Both the position numbers and the translations under genes were made by a program. From NCBI GenBank assembly GCA_017378975.1, contig JAFNXT010000111.1, forward strand, positions 1-15,732: DNA of 15,732 nt, in the 5' to 3' direction. The notes under the pieces were generated by a model. That model did not search any database. It was not told where the DNA came from and saw only the letters and a list, made by a program, of their open reading frames with translations. This DNA comes from Oscillospiraceae bacterium (GTDB taxonomy: Bacteria; Bacillota; Clostridia; Oscillospirales; Oscillospiraceae). Numbering within the stretch: position 1 is the stretch's first letter; each line of letters begins with the position of its first letter. Below are positions 1 through 9,658 of the stretch, piece after piece.

Positions 1-1
1 G

Positions 2-292
2 GCCCACGCCATGGGCATCAAGCGTGCCTGCCTGATCCGGGACGTGCTGATCCCCCAGTGCAAGTACACTTTGCTTGAGATGTTCTCTTACTTCTTCGTC
101 AACTGCATGATGACGATCTCCGCGGTGTCCTTCCTTGCCACCACCAAGAACAAGCCGGTCTCCCTGATGATCAACCAGTTCGAAGCCCAAATGCAGCTCG
201 AATGCGCCGCCGTGATCTCCCTGATGATCCTCGGCACCAACCTGATCATCAAGGGCATCGTCCATGTGATCCGGAAAAAGCATACCGCTTAA
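2..292 (+). CDS. ABC transporter permease, C-terminal part (5' end outside window)
   Basis: The frame is open from the window edge (Ala-His-Ala precede the first internal Met at base 11) and stops at TAA 290-292, so this is the last ~96 residues of a longer protein. It begins inside the cytoplasmic EAA loop of binding-protein-dependent permeases: a Gly, nine residues, then VLIP (consensus G-x9-I-x-L-P), which contacts the ATPase subunit. Two hydrophobic stretches follow, around FSYFFVNCMMTISAVSFL and AAVISLMILGTNLIIKGIV, and a basic tail (RKKHTA) ends it. The segment containing MMTISAVSFL and MINQFEAQMQLE resembles permeases annotated for 2-aminoethylphosphonate or Fe(III) uptake. That substrate is inferred from remembered family similarity and cannot be settled from this fragment. 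The rest of the transporter should lie to the left. Confidence 0.8.
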   Translation, partial: AHAMGIKRACLIRDVLIPQCKYTLLEMFSYFFVNCMMTISAVSFLATTKNKPVSLMINQFEAQMQLECAAVISLMILGTNLIIKGIVHVIRKKHTA

Positions 293-325
293 AAAAGAAG
301 TCGGCCCTAAGGCCGACTTCTTTTT
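291..325. terminator. Bidirectional rho-independent terminator
   Basis: AAGAAGTCGGCC (295-306), a CTAA loop and GGCCGACTTCTT (311-322) form a perfect 12-bp stem. It is flanked by an A-run on the left and a T-run on the right, so it works as an intrinsic terminator on both strands. It starts at the stop codon of the permease (+) and lies 6 nt past the stop of the AAA+ ATPase gene (-), so it closes both convergent transcription units. Confidence 0.93.
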
Positions 326-331
326 ATGTCC

Positions 332-1522
332 TTATTTCCCTTCCTCCGCGATCAAACCGTCCACGAACTGCTTGGCGGCACGGGCGGAGCGACCGCCACG
401 GCCCAGCGCGAACTGCTCGGCACGGATCTGGAGCTCCTGAGGATCGTAGCGCAGACCGGCCCGATCCGCCAGCTCCCGGACGATGGACTGGTAGGTCTGC
501 TTCCCGGGCTTCTGAAAGGTGATCTGGATCCCGAACCGCTCCGACAGGGAGATGATCTGCTGCATGGTGTCATTGCGGTGGATATCGTCCCCGTCCCGTT
601 CCGAGAAGCTCTCCCGGATCAGGTGCCGCCGGTTGGAGGTGGCGTAGATCACCACGTTCCGGGACTTGGCGGACACGGAGCCCTCCAGGATCGCCTTCAT
701 GGCGGAGAAATCATCGTCATCCTTCCGGAAAGAAAGGTCGTCGATGAACAGGATGAATTTCAGAGGATTGCCGCTGAGCTCATCCAGCACGCCGGGGATC
801 TGCCGGAGCTGTTCCTTCCGGACCTCCAGGATCCGCAGACCCTGATCGGCCAGCTCATTGACCACCGCCTTGACGGTGGAGGACTTGCCGGTACCGGCAT
901 CGCCACTGAGCAGGATATTGGCGGCAGGCTTCCCCTGGAGCAGAGCGAGGGTATTGTCCATGACGATCTTCTTTTCACGCTCATAGTCCACCAGAGAGGA
1001 CAGCCGCACCCCATCGGGGTCCCGGACAGGCACGATGTGGCCGTGGGTATCGATGTAGAACATCCGGTTCCGCGCATACATGCCGTAGCCGTATTTGGAG
1101 ATGTTGCGGCAACGCTCGAAGTAGTGCCCCGTCAGATCCACATCCTCCGTATCGAACAGAGGCAGGTCCCCCTCCCAGCGAAGCTCCTTCCGCAGGACCT
1201 CCGGGGTCAGATCTGCCACCGTCTGCAGGATCTGCAATTCCTGCCGGACGCTCTGCTCCATCCGGGGCGAGGGGACCTCTCCCCTGCCCACGGTACGGAT
1301 ATAAGGGTTCTCATCGTCCCCCACGATGGCACGCACATAGGCGGCCAAGGAGGGGCATCCGGCCTCATACAGCCGGGAGACGAAGTCGGCATACCGACTC
1401 ACCGCCTCCTCCACCTGACCGGGATCTGTCCGCAGATAGTCCCGCAAGGCACCGATCACCGGGTCCCGGAGGAGCTGACGGAACACCGCCAGAGAGCCCA
1501 GCCGGATCGACAGCTGTCTCAT
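332..1522 (-). CDS. DUF815-type AAA+ ATPase, function unknown
   Basis: 396-residue P-loop ATPase. The C-terminal half is an AAA+ core: Walker A GDAGTGKS (207-214), Walker B FILFIDDL (256-263) with the acidic pair D260-D261, sensor-1-like VIYATSN (291-297), and a C-terminal Arg-rich [13 protein letters not shown] (374-386) likely to be sensor 2. Residues 1-180 form a non-ATPase N-terminal region. The pattern fits the DUF815 family (related to ClpA/DnaA-like loaders), which has no settled role. There is no signal peptide or membrane segment, so it should be cytosolic. Its ATG (1522-1520) overlaps the ilvD TGA as ATGA and there is no clear Shine-Dalgarno site, so translation is probably coupled to ilvD. 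It is the last gene before the terminator. A role in branched-chain amino acid synthesis is suggested only by position. Confidence 0.85.
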   Translation of the reverse strand: MRQLSIRLGSLAVFRQLLRDPVIGALRDYLRTDPGQVEEAVSRYADFVSRLYEAGCPSLAAYVRAIVGDDENPYIRTVGRGEVPSPRMEQSVRQELQILQTVADLTPEVLRKELRWEGDLPLFDTEDVDLTGHYFERCRNISKYGYGMYARNRMFYIDTHGHIVPVRDPDGVRLSSLVDYEREKKIVMDNTLALLQGKPAANILLSGDAGTGKSSTVKAVVNELADQGLRILEVRKEQLRQIPGVLDELSGNPLKFILFIDDLSFRKDDDDFSAMKAILEGSVSAKSRNVVIYATSNRRHLIRESFSERDGDDIHRNDTMQQIISLSERFGIQITFQKPGKQTYQSIVRELADRAGLRYDPQELQIRAEQFALGRGGRSARAAKQFVDGLIAEEGK

Positions 1523-3177
1523 ACGTTCAGCACAGCGCCGGTGGCGCCGCTGGACACCAGAGCGGCGTAGCGCTTCAGATAGCCGGACAGCTCCTTCTTC
1601 TTAGGCACGAAAGCGGCCATACGCTCCGCCAGTTCCTCGTCGGAGATCTTTAGCTCCAGCTTGTTGTTGGGGATATCGATGGAGATGATGTCGCCCTCCC
1701 GGACCACGCCGATGGGACCGCCGGAAGCGGCTTCGGGAGAAACGTGACCGATGCAGGCGCCACGGGTAGCACCGGAGAACCGGCCGTCAGTGATCAGGGC
1801 CACAGAATTGCCCAGACCCTGACCCATGATGGCAGAGGTGGGGTTGAGCATCTCACGCATACCGGGACCGCCCTTGGGGCCCTCGTAGCGGATCACCACC
1901 ACATCACCGGCCTTGATCTTCCCTGCCAGGATCGCCGCCATGGCATCCTCCTCGCACTCGAAGACACGGGCAGGACCTTCGTGGACCAGCATCTCAGGAA
2001 GCACAGCGGAGCGCTTCACCACACCGCCATCGGGAGCCAGATTGCCCCGGAGCACGGCGATGCCGCCGGTGGCGGAGTAGGGATCCTCCACCGGACGGAT
2101 CACGGAGGTATCCTTGTTCACAACGCCCTTCAGGTTCTCCTCCAGCGTCCGGCCGGTGACGGTCATAACGGAGGTATCCAGCAGACCCAGCTTGGTCAGC
2201 TCCTTCATCACCGCATGGACACCGCCAGCCTCGTTCAGATCCTCCATATAGGTGGGACCTGCCGGGGCCAGATGGCACAGGTTGGGGGTCTTGGCAGAGA
2301 TCTCGTTGGCGATGTCCAGATCCAGCTTCACGCCGCACTCGTTGGCGATGGCAGGCAGATGGAGCATGGAGTTGGTGGAACAGCCCAGCGCCATATCGGC
2401 GGTCAGGGCGTTGCGGATCGCCGCCTCGGTCATGATGTCCCGGGGGCGGATGCCCTTCTTCACCAGTTCCATGACCTGCATACCGGCATGCTTCGCCAGC
2501 TCGATCCGGGCGGAATACACCGCGGGGATCGTGCCGTTGCCCTTCAGGCCCATGCCCAGCACCTCTGTCAGACAGTTCATGGAGTTTGCGGTGTACATAC
2601 CGGAGCAGGAGCCGCAGGTGGGGCAGGTGTTCTCCTCACACAGCGTCAGCTCCGCCTCGTCGATCTTGCCGGCGGCATAAGCGCCCACGGCCTCGAACAT
2701 GGAGGACAGGCTGGTCTTCTTGCCATGGACCCGGCCTGCCAGCATGGGGCCACCGGAAACGAACACCGTAGGGATGTTCACCCGTGCCGCCGCCATCAGC
2801 AGACCCGGCACGTTCTTGTCGCAGTTGGGCACCATCACCACGCCGTCGAAGCCGTGGGCACGGAGCATGGCTTCGGTGGAGTCAGCGATCAGGTCACGGG
2901 TCACGAGAGAATACTTCATGCCCTCATGGCCCATGGCGATGCCGTCACACACCGCGATCGCCGGGAACACGATGGGCGTACCGCCGGCCATGGCCACGCC
3001 CAGCTTCACGGCATCCACGATCTTATCCAGATTCATATGCCCCGGCACGATCTCGTTATAGGAGCTGACCACCGCGATCAGAGGGCGGCTCTGCTCCTCC
3101 TTGGTCATGCCCAGCGCATGATAAAGGCTCCGATGAGGCGCGTTCTCCGCCCCACAAACGATCTTATCATAGATCAT
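1519..3177 (-). CDS. ilvD: Dihydroxy-acid dehydratase
   Basis: 552 residues, normal length for IlvD/Edd-family dehydratases. It dehydrates 2,3-dihydroxy-isovalerate and 2,3-dihydroxy-3-methylvalerate to the 2-oxo acids, the step before transamination to valine and isoleucine, and needs an Fe-S cluster and Mg2+. Visible signatures are [12 protein letters not shown] (76-87), [11 protein letters not shown] (118-128), [18 protein letters not shown] (185-202), and [10 protein letters not shown] (431-440) with ITDGRFSG (462-469). The early position that carries the first cluster Cys in 2Fe-2S plant-type enzymes is Gly in VPGHMNL (44-50), as in E. coli IlvD. This points to an oxygen-labile cluster, which suits an anaerobe (inference). 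The ATG at 3177 is preceded by AGGTAG about 8 nt upstream. The stop overlaps the downstream ATPase gene. Confidence 0.97.
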   Translation of the reverse strand: MIYDKIVCGAENAPHRSLYHALGMTKEEQSRPLIAVVSSYNEIVPGHMNLDKIVDAVKLGVAMAGGTPIVFPAIAVCDGIAMGHEGMKYSLVTRDLIADSTEAMLRAHGFDGVVMVPNCDKNVPGLLMAAARVNIPTVFVSGGPMLAGRVHGKKTSLSSMFEAVGAYAAGKIDEAELTLCEENTCPTCGSCSGMYTANSMNCLTEVLGMGLKGNGTIPAVYSARIELAKHAGMQVMELVKKGIRPRDIMTEAAIRNALTADMALGCSTNSMLHLPAIANECGVKLDLDIANEISAKTPNLCHLAPAGPTYMEDLNEAGGVHAVMKELTKLGLLDTSVMTVTGRTLEENLKGVVNKDTSVIRPVEDPYSATGGIAVLRGNLAPDGGVVKRSAVLPEMLVHEGPARVFECEEDAMAAILAGKIKAGDVVVIRYEGPKGGPGMREMLNPTSAIMGQGLGNSVALITDGRFSGATRGACIGHVSPEAASGGPIGVVREGDIISIDIPNNKLELKISDEELAERMAAFVPKKKELSGYLKRYAALVSSGATGAVLNV

Positions 3178-3210
3178 AACAGTCTACCTGCTTTCTTTTG
3201 AAAATACGAA

Positions 3211-3311
3211 TGTCATCGCGAGGAGGCGCAGCCGACGTGGCGATCCCCCAAGGAACCGGGCCGCCCCAGATACCGGGGGATCGCCACGTCGCTCCGCTCC
3301 TCGCGATGACA
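3211..3311. repeat. Long palindromic repeat (MITE/REP-like), ilvD-ilvC gap
   Basis: Two ~38-bp arms (3211-3249 and 3273-3311) are near-perfect inverted copies: each starts TGTCATCGCGAGGAG and runs to CGACGTGGCGATCCCCC. They differ by a 2-nt indel in the small inner loop (GGCGCAGCC against CGGAGC). A ~23-bp spacer separates them. The transcript could fold into one long hairpin, or each arm could close on itself through ATCGC/GCGAT. It fills most of the 142-bp gap between ilvC and ilvD. A diverged single arm of the same family lies at 12953-12990. No protein is encoded. Confidence 0.9.
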
Positions 3312-3319
3312 ATATCTTA

Positions 3320-4433
<1,114 letters not shown>

Positions 4434-4442
4434 GGGCGTGTT

Positions 4443-4949
4443 TTACAAATTGGTCACACGGCGGATCGTGGAAGCGCCTCGCTCTAAGGATACCACACCT
4501 GTACGGCAGATCTCAAGTATTTCATATTCTTTCATCAGATTGACGAAATTATCGATCTTCCGACTGTCTCCAACCAGCTGGATCGTCAAAGATTCCCGGT
4601 TGTAATCCACGATTTTGCCCTCGAAGGCATCGATCGCGCCCCGGACATCGCCGCGAGTAGCGGCGGAGTTACGCATTTTGATCAGCATCAGCTCACGGCT
4701 GATGGTCACCTGCGGATCGAGCTCCTGGATGGAGACCACGTCCGGCAGCTTGTAGAGCTGGTTGATCAGCTGCTGCTTGGTGACCTCCTCGCCCTCGGAC
4801 TGGATGGTGAGTCGGGAGAACTCCACATTCTCCGTCTCACTCACGGTGAGGGAGTGGATGTTGAACTGACGGCGACGGAACATACTGGTGATCCGGTTCA
4901 GCACGCCGAACTGGTTGTTCACAAGGATGGCGATGGTGAAGATCTTCAT
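4443..4949 (-). CDS. ilvN: Acetolactate synthase, small regulatory subunit
   Basis: 168 residues, typical for the long IlvN/IlvH form. It binds the IlvB catalytic subunit, raises its activity and passes on feedback inhibition, usually by valine. An N-terminal ACT domain spans about residues 2-76, with NQFGVLNR (12-19) and FNIHSLTV (29-36) forming the effector-site signature. The family often has Pro or Ser where Phe14 sits here. Residues ~84-160 are the C-terminal small-subunit domain (ELMLIKMR, then the stretch ending in ICRTGVVSLERG). The start lies 2 nt after the ilvB TGA and only a weak G-rich site precedes it, so translation is probably coupled to ilvB, which would keep subunit ratios balanced. 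The upstream order ilvB-ilvN is the usual one. Confidence 0.96.
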   Translation of the reverse strand: MKIFTIAILVNNQFGVLNRITSMFRRRQFNIHSLTVSETENVEFSRLTIQSEGEEVTKQQLINQLYKLPDVVSIQELDPQVTISRELMLIKMRNSAATRGDVRGAIDAFEGKIVDYNRESLTIQLVGDSRKIDNFVNLMKEYEILEICRTGVVSLERGASTIRRVTNL

Positions 4950-4951
4950 AT

Positions 4952-6622
4952 TCAGTCACCCACTTTCACGATGATGTCGTCCATGGAACCGCCGGGGGGC
5001 AGCATGGGCAGCACGAATTCGTCCTTGTCGATGGCGCAGTCGATCAGATACGGACCGTCGCAGGCGAAGGCGGCAGTCAGAGCCTCCTCCAGCTCCTCCA
5101 GCGTCAGGGCTCGGCTGGCCTGCGCGCCGAAGGCCTGTGCCAGCTTCACGAAGTCCGTCTGACGGGCATCCAGCATGGTGTTGGAATAATGCTTCTGGAA
5201 GAAGAGGGTCTGCCACTGGCGGACCATACCCAGCACGCCGTTGTTCAGCAGAAGGATCACAAGGGGCACCTTATTGGCCACGGCGGTGGCCAGCTCGTTG
5301 AGGTTCATGCCGAAGCTGCCGTCACCGGTGACCAGCACCGTCCGCTGACCGGTACCCATCTGGGCACCGATCGCCGCGCCCATGCCGAAGCCCATGGTGC
5401 CAAGGCCACCGCTGGTGATGAACCGGCGGGTATTGGCGAACTTCACATACTGGGCGGCCCAGCACTGATGCTGGCCCACGTCGGTGGCCACAGGGGTGTC
5501 CTCACCCAAATGCTCATTGAGCTTGGAGAGCACATTGAAGGGAGTCATGCCCTCCCGCTTGTCCTGCCCCTGTTCCTCCACCTGCCGAAGCTCGGCGATG
5601 TGGGCCATCCACTGGGGCTTGGGGGCTCCCTCCACCTGAGGCAGAAGCTTCTGGAGAGTCTGCTTCAGGTCTCCACGGAGACCGCAGGCGGCGCTGACGG
5701 TCTTGGAAAGCTCGGCGCCGTCGATGTCGATGTGGACGATCTTGGCGTTCTTGGCGAACTTGGCGCGGTTGCCGGTGACCCGGTCATTGAAACGGGCACC
5801 CAGCGCGATGATGCAGTCGGCGTGATGCATGGCAGTGGAGCAGGCGTAATGGCCGTGCATGCCCTGCATCCCGAGGAACCGGGGATGGTCCGTGGGGACA
5901 CCGGACACGCCCATCATGGAACAACCGATGGGGGCGTCGATCTTTTCCGCCAGCGCCAGCATCTCCGCTTGGGCCTCTGCCGCGACCATGCCGCCGCCGA
6001 AGTACACGAAAGGCTTCTTGGCCTCGTTGATGATCTGAGCCGCCTGAGCGATACGGACCGCCTTCGCCGCCTGCTTCTCGTCGGGAAGCACCGGAGCGTA
6101 AGGCTCATAGTCGTACATGGCGATCTGGACATCCTTGGGCACGTCCACCAGCACCGGGCCGGGACGGCCGGACATGGCCAGCTTGAAGGCCTCACGGATC
6201 GTGTCCGCCAGATCCTCCACCGCGCCAACGAAGTAGTTGTGCTTGGTGATCGGCAGAGTGATACCGGTGATATCGATCTCCTGGAAGCCGTCGGTACCGA
6301 TCACGGAGTTAGGCACGTTGCCGGTGATCGCCACCAGCGGCACGGAGTCCAGATAGGCGGTGGCGATGCCGGTGACCAGATTGGTGGCACCGGGACCGGA
6401 GGTGGCAATGCAAACGCCCACCTTACCGGTAGCACGGGCGTAGCCGTCGGCGGCGTGGGACGCGCCCTGCTCATGGGCGGTCAGCACGTGCTTCAGCTCG
6501 TCCTGATATTTGTAAAGGGAATCATACAGGTTGATGACCTGACCGCCGGGGTAGCCGAAGACCACGTCCACGCCCTGCTCGATCAGGGTACGCACGATGA
6601 TGTCAGAACCGGAAAGCTGCAT
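4952..6622 (-). CDS. ilvB: Acetolactate synthase, large catalytic subunit
   Basis: 556 residues, a normal biosynthetic AHAS catalytic subunit. It condenses two pyruvates to acetolactate (valine, leucine) or pyruvate with 2-oxobutyrate to acetohydroxybutyrate (isoleucine), using ThDP, Mg2+ and FAD. The N-terminal PYR domain carries the catalytic Glu in HEQGASHAADGYARATG (E51). The middle domain has ALGARFNDRVTGN (273-285) of the FAD region. The C-terminal PP domain has the ThDP motif from GDGSFGM (433-439) to NNG (460-462), followed by VRQWQ (467-471). The ATG at 6622 is 4 nt past the leuB TGA. Its AAAGGA site overlaps the last leuB codons. The partner ilvN follows directly. Confidence 0.97.
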   Translation of the reverse strand: MQLSGSDIIVRTLIEQGVDVVFGYPGGQVINLYDSLYKYQDELKHVLTAHEQGASHAADGYARATGKVGVCIATSGPGATNLVTGIATAYLDSVPLVAITGNVPNSVIGTDGFQEIDITGITLPITKHNYFVGAVEDLADTIREAFKLAMSGRPGPVLVDVPKDVQIAMYDYEPYAPVLPDEKQAAKAVRIAQAAQIINEAKKPFVYFGGGMVAAEAQAEMLALAEKIDAPIGCSMMGVSGVPTDHPRFLGMQGMHGHYACSTAMHHADCIIALGARFNDRVTGNRAKFAKNAKIVHIDIDGAELSKTVSAACGLRGDLKQTLQKLLPQVEGAPKPQWMAHIAELRQVEEQGQDKREGMTPFNVLSKLNEHLGEDTPVATDVGQHQCWAAQYVKFANTRRFITSGGLGTMGFGMGAAIGAQMGTGQRTVLVTGDGSFGMNLNELATAVANKVPLVILLLNNGVLGMVRQWQTLFFQKHYSNTMLDARQTDFVKLAQAFGAQASRALTLEELEEALTAAFACDGPYLIDCAIDKDEFVLPMLPPGGSMDDIIVKVGD

Positions 6623-6626
6623 AAGA

Positions 6627-7706
6627 TCATCCTTTCTTCAAATTCTCTATGATGAGACGGCCCATCTGGGTACAACCCACCCGAATGCCGGTGCCGTCAT
6701 CGATGTCACCGGTGCGATAGCCAGCGGTCAGGACTGCGGATACCGCGTCCTCGATGCACCGGGCCTCTTCGGCCATATCGAAGGAGAACCTCAGCATCAT
6801 GGCGGCGGAGAGGATCGTGCCGATGGGGTTGCAAATGTCTTTCCCCGCGATGTCGGGCGCGGAGCCATGGATCGGCTCATACAGGCCACAGCCGGTGGCA
6901 CCCAGACTGGAGGAGGGGATCATACCGATGGAGCCGGTGATCATGGAAGCTTCGTCAGAGAGGATGTCACCGAACATGTTCTCCGTGACCATCACATCGA
7001 ACTGGCTGGGATCCTTCACGATCTGCATGGCGGCGTTGTCCACCAGCATATCGGACAGCTCCACATCGGGATACTCCGCCGCCAGCTCATGCATGACCTT
7101 CTTCCACAGCCGGGAGGAATCCAGCACGTTGCTCTTCTCTACGGAGCAGAGCCGCTTTCCACGCTTCTGCGCGGTCTCGAAGCCGATCCGTCCGATCCGG
7201 CGGATCTCCTCTTCGGAGTAGCGGAGCTCATCCACCGCTACCTTCTGGCCGTCCTCATCGACAGTCTCATGCTTGCCGAAGTAGATGCCGCCGATCAGCT
7301 CCCGGACGATGATGAAGTCGATCCCCTTGTCCACGATGGACTTCTTCAGCGGGGAAGCGTCCGCCAGCTGCGGCCAGATCTTGGCAGGGCGGTTGTTGCT
7401 GTAAACGCCCATGCCGGCTCTGAGCCGGAGCAGGCCCTTCTCAGGCCGCATGGGACCGGGCACATCGTTCCACTTGGGACCGCCCACGGCGCCCAGCAGG
7501 ACGCTGTCAGAAGCGGTACATTTGGCAAGCTCTGCCTCCGGCAGAGGATCGCCCCACTTGTCGATGGCACAGCCGCCCATGTCAACATCGGTATATACGA
7601 ATTCGTGACCGTACATCTGGGCGATCTTATCCAGCACCAGCAGTGCCTGCCCCACGATCTCAGGGCCGATCCCATCACCACGGATCACGGCGATGTTCTT
7701 TTTCAT
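6627..7706 (-). CDS. leuB: 3-Isopropylmalate dehydrogenase
   Basis: 359 residues from the ATG at 7706, the family's normal size. It oxidises and decarboxylates 3-isopropylmalate to 2-oxoisocaproate with NAD+ in leucine synthesis. Motifs in order: GDGIGPE (10-16), an R-rich substrate loop around LLRLRAGMGVYSNNRP (92-107), RELIGGIYFG (135-144), K191, and NMFGDILSDEAS (243-254) with metal ligands D247 and D251. EPIHGSAPDIAGKDICNP (277-294) has the NAD-type nucleotide loop. An in-frame GTG at 7715 is rejected as the start because it lies inside the Shine-Dalgarno sequence AGGTGG. leuB is separated from leuD by a 188-bp gap full of hairpins, an unusual break within leuCDB. Confidence 0.97.
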   Translation of the reverse strand: MKKNIAVIRGDGIGPEIVGQALLVLDKIAQMYGHEFVYTDVDMGGCAIDKWGDPLPEAELAKCTASDSVLLGAVGGPKWNDVPGPMRPEKGLLRLRAGMGVYSNNRPAKIWPQLADASPLKKSIVDKGIDFIIVRELIGGIYFGKHETVDEDGQKVAVDELRYSEEEIRRIGRIGFETAQKRGKRLCSVEKSNVLDSSRLWKKVMHELAAEYPDVELSDMLVDNAAMQIVKDPSQFDVMVTENMFGDILSDEASMITGSIGMIPSSSLGATGCGLYEPIHGSAPDIAGKDICNPIGTILSAAMMLRFSFDMAEEARCIEDAVSAVLTAGYRTGDIDDGTGIRVGCTQMGRLIIENLKKG

Positions 7707-7711
7707 AGTTT

Positions 7712-7717
7712 CCACCT
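7712..7717 (-). promoter_or_regulatory. leuB ribosome binding site (decides the start)
   Basis: AGGTGG on the minus strand ends 5 nt before ATG 7706. The alternative GTG start at 7715-7713 is part of this site, which settles the start. The same 10-mer GAAAGCAGGT precedes ilvD, at the other edge of a repeat-filled gap. Confidence 0.8.
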
Positions 7718-7737
7718 GCTTTCAAAAGCTCTGTTCC

Positions 7738-7885
7738 CCAGCCTCCCCTATGAGGGGAGGTGGGCCGCCGTAAGGCGGGTCGGAGGGGTGTGTGATCAGC
7801 ATCGCTGATCACCAAAAGTGTGCTAAGCACACTTTTGAAGACCCCTCAGCCGCTTCGCGGCAGCTCCCCTGAGAGGGGAGCCTCC
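7738..7885. repeat. Six-hairpin composite palindromic repeat, leuD-leuB gap
   Basis: The element has mirror-symmetric order A-B-C-D-B'-A'. A is CCTCCCCT/AGGGGAGG (7742-7760). B is CCGCC/GGCGG (7765-7778). C is GTGATCAGC/GCTGATCAC (7792-7812). D is CAAAAGTGTGC/GCACACTTTTG (7813-7837), with no unpaired base between C and D. B' is GCCGC/GCGGC (7849-7861). A' is GCTCCCCT/AGGGGAGC (7863-7881). GAGGGGT near 7783-7789 can also pair with ACCCCTC near 7841-7847, closing the whole element around C and D. No coding potential is evident. It looks like a non-autonomous palindromic element inserted between leuD and leuB. Confidence 0.85.
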
Positions 7886-7894
7886 AAGGTCCCA

Positions 7895-8374
7895 TTATTT
7901 CAGCGAAGCCAACAGTCCACCCTTACGGATGATGTTCTGGATGAACTCCGGGAAGGGCTGGGCCTGATAGGTCTTGCCCGTGGTGAGATCGGCGATCACG
8001 CCGGTGTCGAAATCCACTTCCACCTGATCGCCGGCCTGGATCTCCTCGGCGGCCGCCTCGCACTCCAGGATCGGCAGACCGATGTTGATGGCGTTGCGGT
8101 AGAAGATCCGGGCGAAGGACTTGGCGATCACGCAACCGGTGCCGCAGGTCTTGATCACCAGCGGGGCGTGCTCACGGGAAGAGCCACAGCCGAAGTTCCA
8201 ACCGGCCACCATCACGTCGCCGGGAGCCACCTTCTTGACGAACTCGGTATCGATATCCTCCATGCAGTGCTTTGCCAGCTCCTGCGCGTCGGAGGTGTTG
8301 AGGTAACGGGCAGGGATGATCACATCCGTGTCCACATTGTCAGGGTATTTGAAGACTAGGCCTTTCGTTTCCAT
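7895..8374 (-). CDS. leuD: 3-Isopropylmalate dehydratase, small subunit (short form)
   Basis: 159 residues, the short LeuD form found with the ~416-residue LeuC, against ~200 in E. coli. With LeuC it isomerises 2-isopropylmalate to 3-isopropylmalate. It supplies the swivel domain that sets substrate choice. Motifs: [15 protein letters not shown] (13-27), whose YLNT loop lies over the substrate; [13 protein letters not shown] (59-71); and [11 protein letters not shown] (91-101). Its ATG is 12 nt past the leuC stop, and the Shine-Dalgarno site is fused to that stop (TAAGGAGG). The short LeuC/LeuD family also includes archaeal homoaconitases, but leuA and leuB next door make leucine synthesis the clear role. 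Confidence 0.95.
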   Translation of the reverse strand: METKGLVFKYPDNVDTDVIIPARYLNTSDAQELAKHCMEDIDTEFVKKVAPGDVMVAGWNFGCGSSREHAPLVIKTCGTGCVIAKSFARIFYRNAINIGLPILECEAAAEEIQAGDQVEVDFDTGVIADLTTGKTYQAQPFPEFIQNIIRKGGLLASLK

Positions 8375-8386
8375 AGCTCTGCCTCC

Positions 8387-9637
8387 TTAAGGTGCGGTGA
8401 TGTAGCCGGTGAGGGCACTGGCGGCGGCGGTGGCCGGGCTGGCAAGATACACCTCGCTGTCCACATGGCCCATACGGCCTACGAAGTTCCGGTTGGTGGT
8501 GGCGATGCAACGCTCACCGGCAGCCAGGATGCCCATGTAGCCACCCAGACAGGGGCCACAGGTGGGCGTGGACACGATGGCACCGGCATCGATGAAGGCG
8601 GTGACGTAGCCACGCTCCACACAGTCTCGCAGGATCTGCATGGTGCCGGGGATGATGATGCACCGGACACCGTCCGCCACCTTCTTGCCCTTCAGGGTCT
8701 CGTAGGCGGCCTCCATGTCCTCCATGCGGCCGTTGGTGCAGGAGCCGATCACCACCTGATCGATCTTGATGTCAGAAAGCTCCGCCGCAGGCTTGGTGTT
8801 CTCCGGCAGATGGGGACAGGCCACCACAGGGACGATCTTGGAAAGGTCGATCTGGATGGTCTTCTCATACTCGGCATCGGGATCGGCCTCGAAGATCACA
8901 GGAGTCCGCTCACAGCGGCCCTCCATGTAAGCCTTGGTCACCTCGTCCACCGGGAAGATGCCATTCTTGGCACCGGCCTCGATGGCCATATTGCAGATGC
9001 ACAGACGGTCGTCCATGGAAAGGGTCTTGACGCCCTCGCCGGTGAACTCCATGCTCTTGTACAGCGCGCCGTCCACACCGATCATGCCGATGATGGTCAG
9101 GATCACGTCCTTACCGCTGCACTCCTTGGGGAGCTGGCCGGACAGCCGGAACTCGATGGCGGAGGGCACCTTGAACCATGCCATGCCGGTGGCCATACCG
9201 GCGGCCATGTCGGTGGAGCCCACACCGGTGGAGAAAGCACCCACCGCACCGTAGGTGCAGGTGTGGGAGTCGGCACCGATGATGCAGTCACCGGCAGTGA
9301 CCACGCCCTGCTCCGGCAGGAGGGCATGCTCGATGCCCATCTTGCCCACATCATAGAAGTGGCTGATGCAGTGATCGCAGGCGAAGCCTCTGCACTGCTT
9401 GGACTGCTCGGCGGCCTTGATGTCCTTATTGGGGACGAAATGGTCCAGCACGATGGCGATCTTATCCTTGTCGAAGACCCCCTCGAAACCGGCCTTTTTG
9501 AACTCGTTCACCGCCACAGGGGTGGTGATATCATTACCAAGGACGATATCCAGCCTGGCGCTGATCAGCTGTCCCGGTACGACCTTCTCCAGCCCGGCAT
9601 GGGCGGCGAGGATCTTTTGCGTCATGGTCATTCCCAT
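8387..9637 (-). CDS. leuC: 3-Isopropylmalate dehydratase, large subunit (short form)
   Basis: 416 residues: aconitase-superfamily catalytic subunit of the HacA/archaeal-like type, about 50 residues shorter than E. coli LeuC. The 4Fe-4S ligands are C300 in VIGSCTNGR (296-304) and C360 and C363 in [11 protein letters not shown] (356-366). [21 protein letters not shown] starts at 121 and is a family hallmark. LDHFVPNKD (64-72) is an active-site segment. The start at 9637 is supported by AGGAGG (9651-9646), 8 nt upstream; Met at positions 3 and 5 are alternatives with worse spacing. It is followed immediately by leuD, its obligate partner. The Fe-S cluster makes this enzyme oxygen-sensitive, as is likely for IlvD. 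Confidence 0.96.
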   Translation of the reverse strand: MGMTMTQKILAAHAGLEKVVPGQLISARLDIVLGNDITTPVAVNEFKKAGFEGVFDKDKIAIVLDHFVPNKDIKAAEQSKQCRGFACDHCISHFYDVGKMGIEHALLPEQGVVTAGDCIIGADSHTCTYGAVGAFSTGVGSTDMAAGMATGMAWFKVPSAIEFRLSGQLPKECSGKDVILTIIGMIGVDGALYKSMEFTGEGVKTLSMDDRLCICNMAIEAGAKNGIFPVDEVTKAYMEGRCERTPVIFEADPDAEYEKTIQIDLSKIVPVVACPHLPENTKPAAELSDIKIDQVVIGSCTNGRMEDMEAAYETLKGKKVADGVRCIIIPGTMQILRDCVERGYVTAFIDAGAIVSTPTCGPCLGGYMGILAAGERCIATTNRNFVGRMGHVDSEVYLASPATAAASALTGYITAP

Positions 9638-9658
9638 GGTAGTTCCCTCCTCAGGGCA

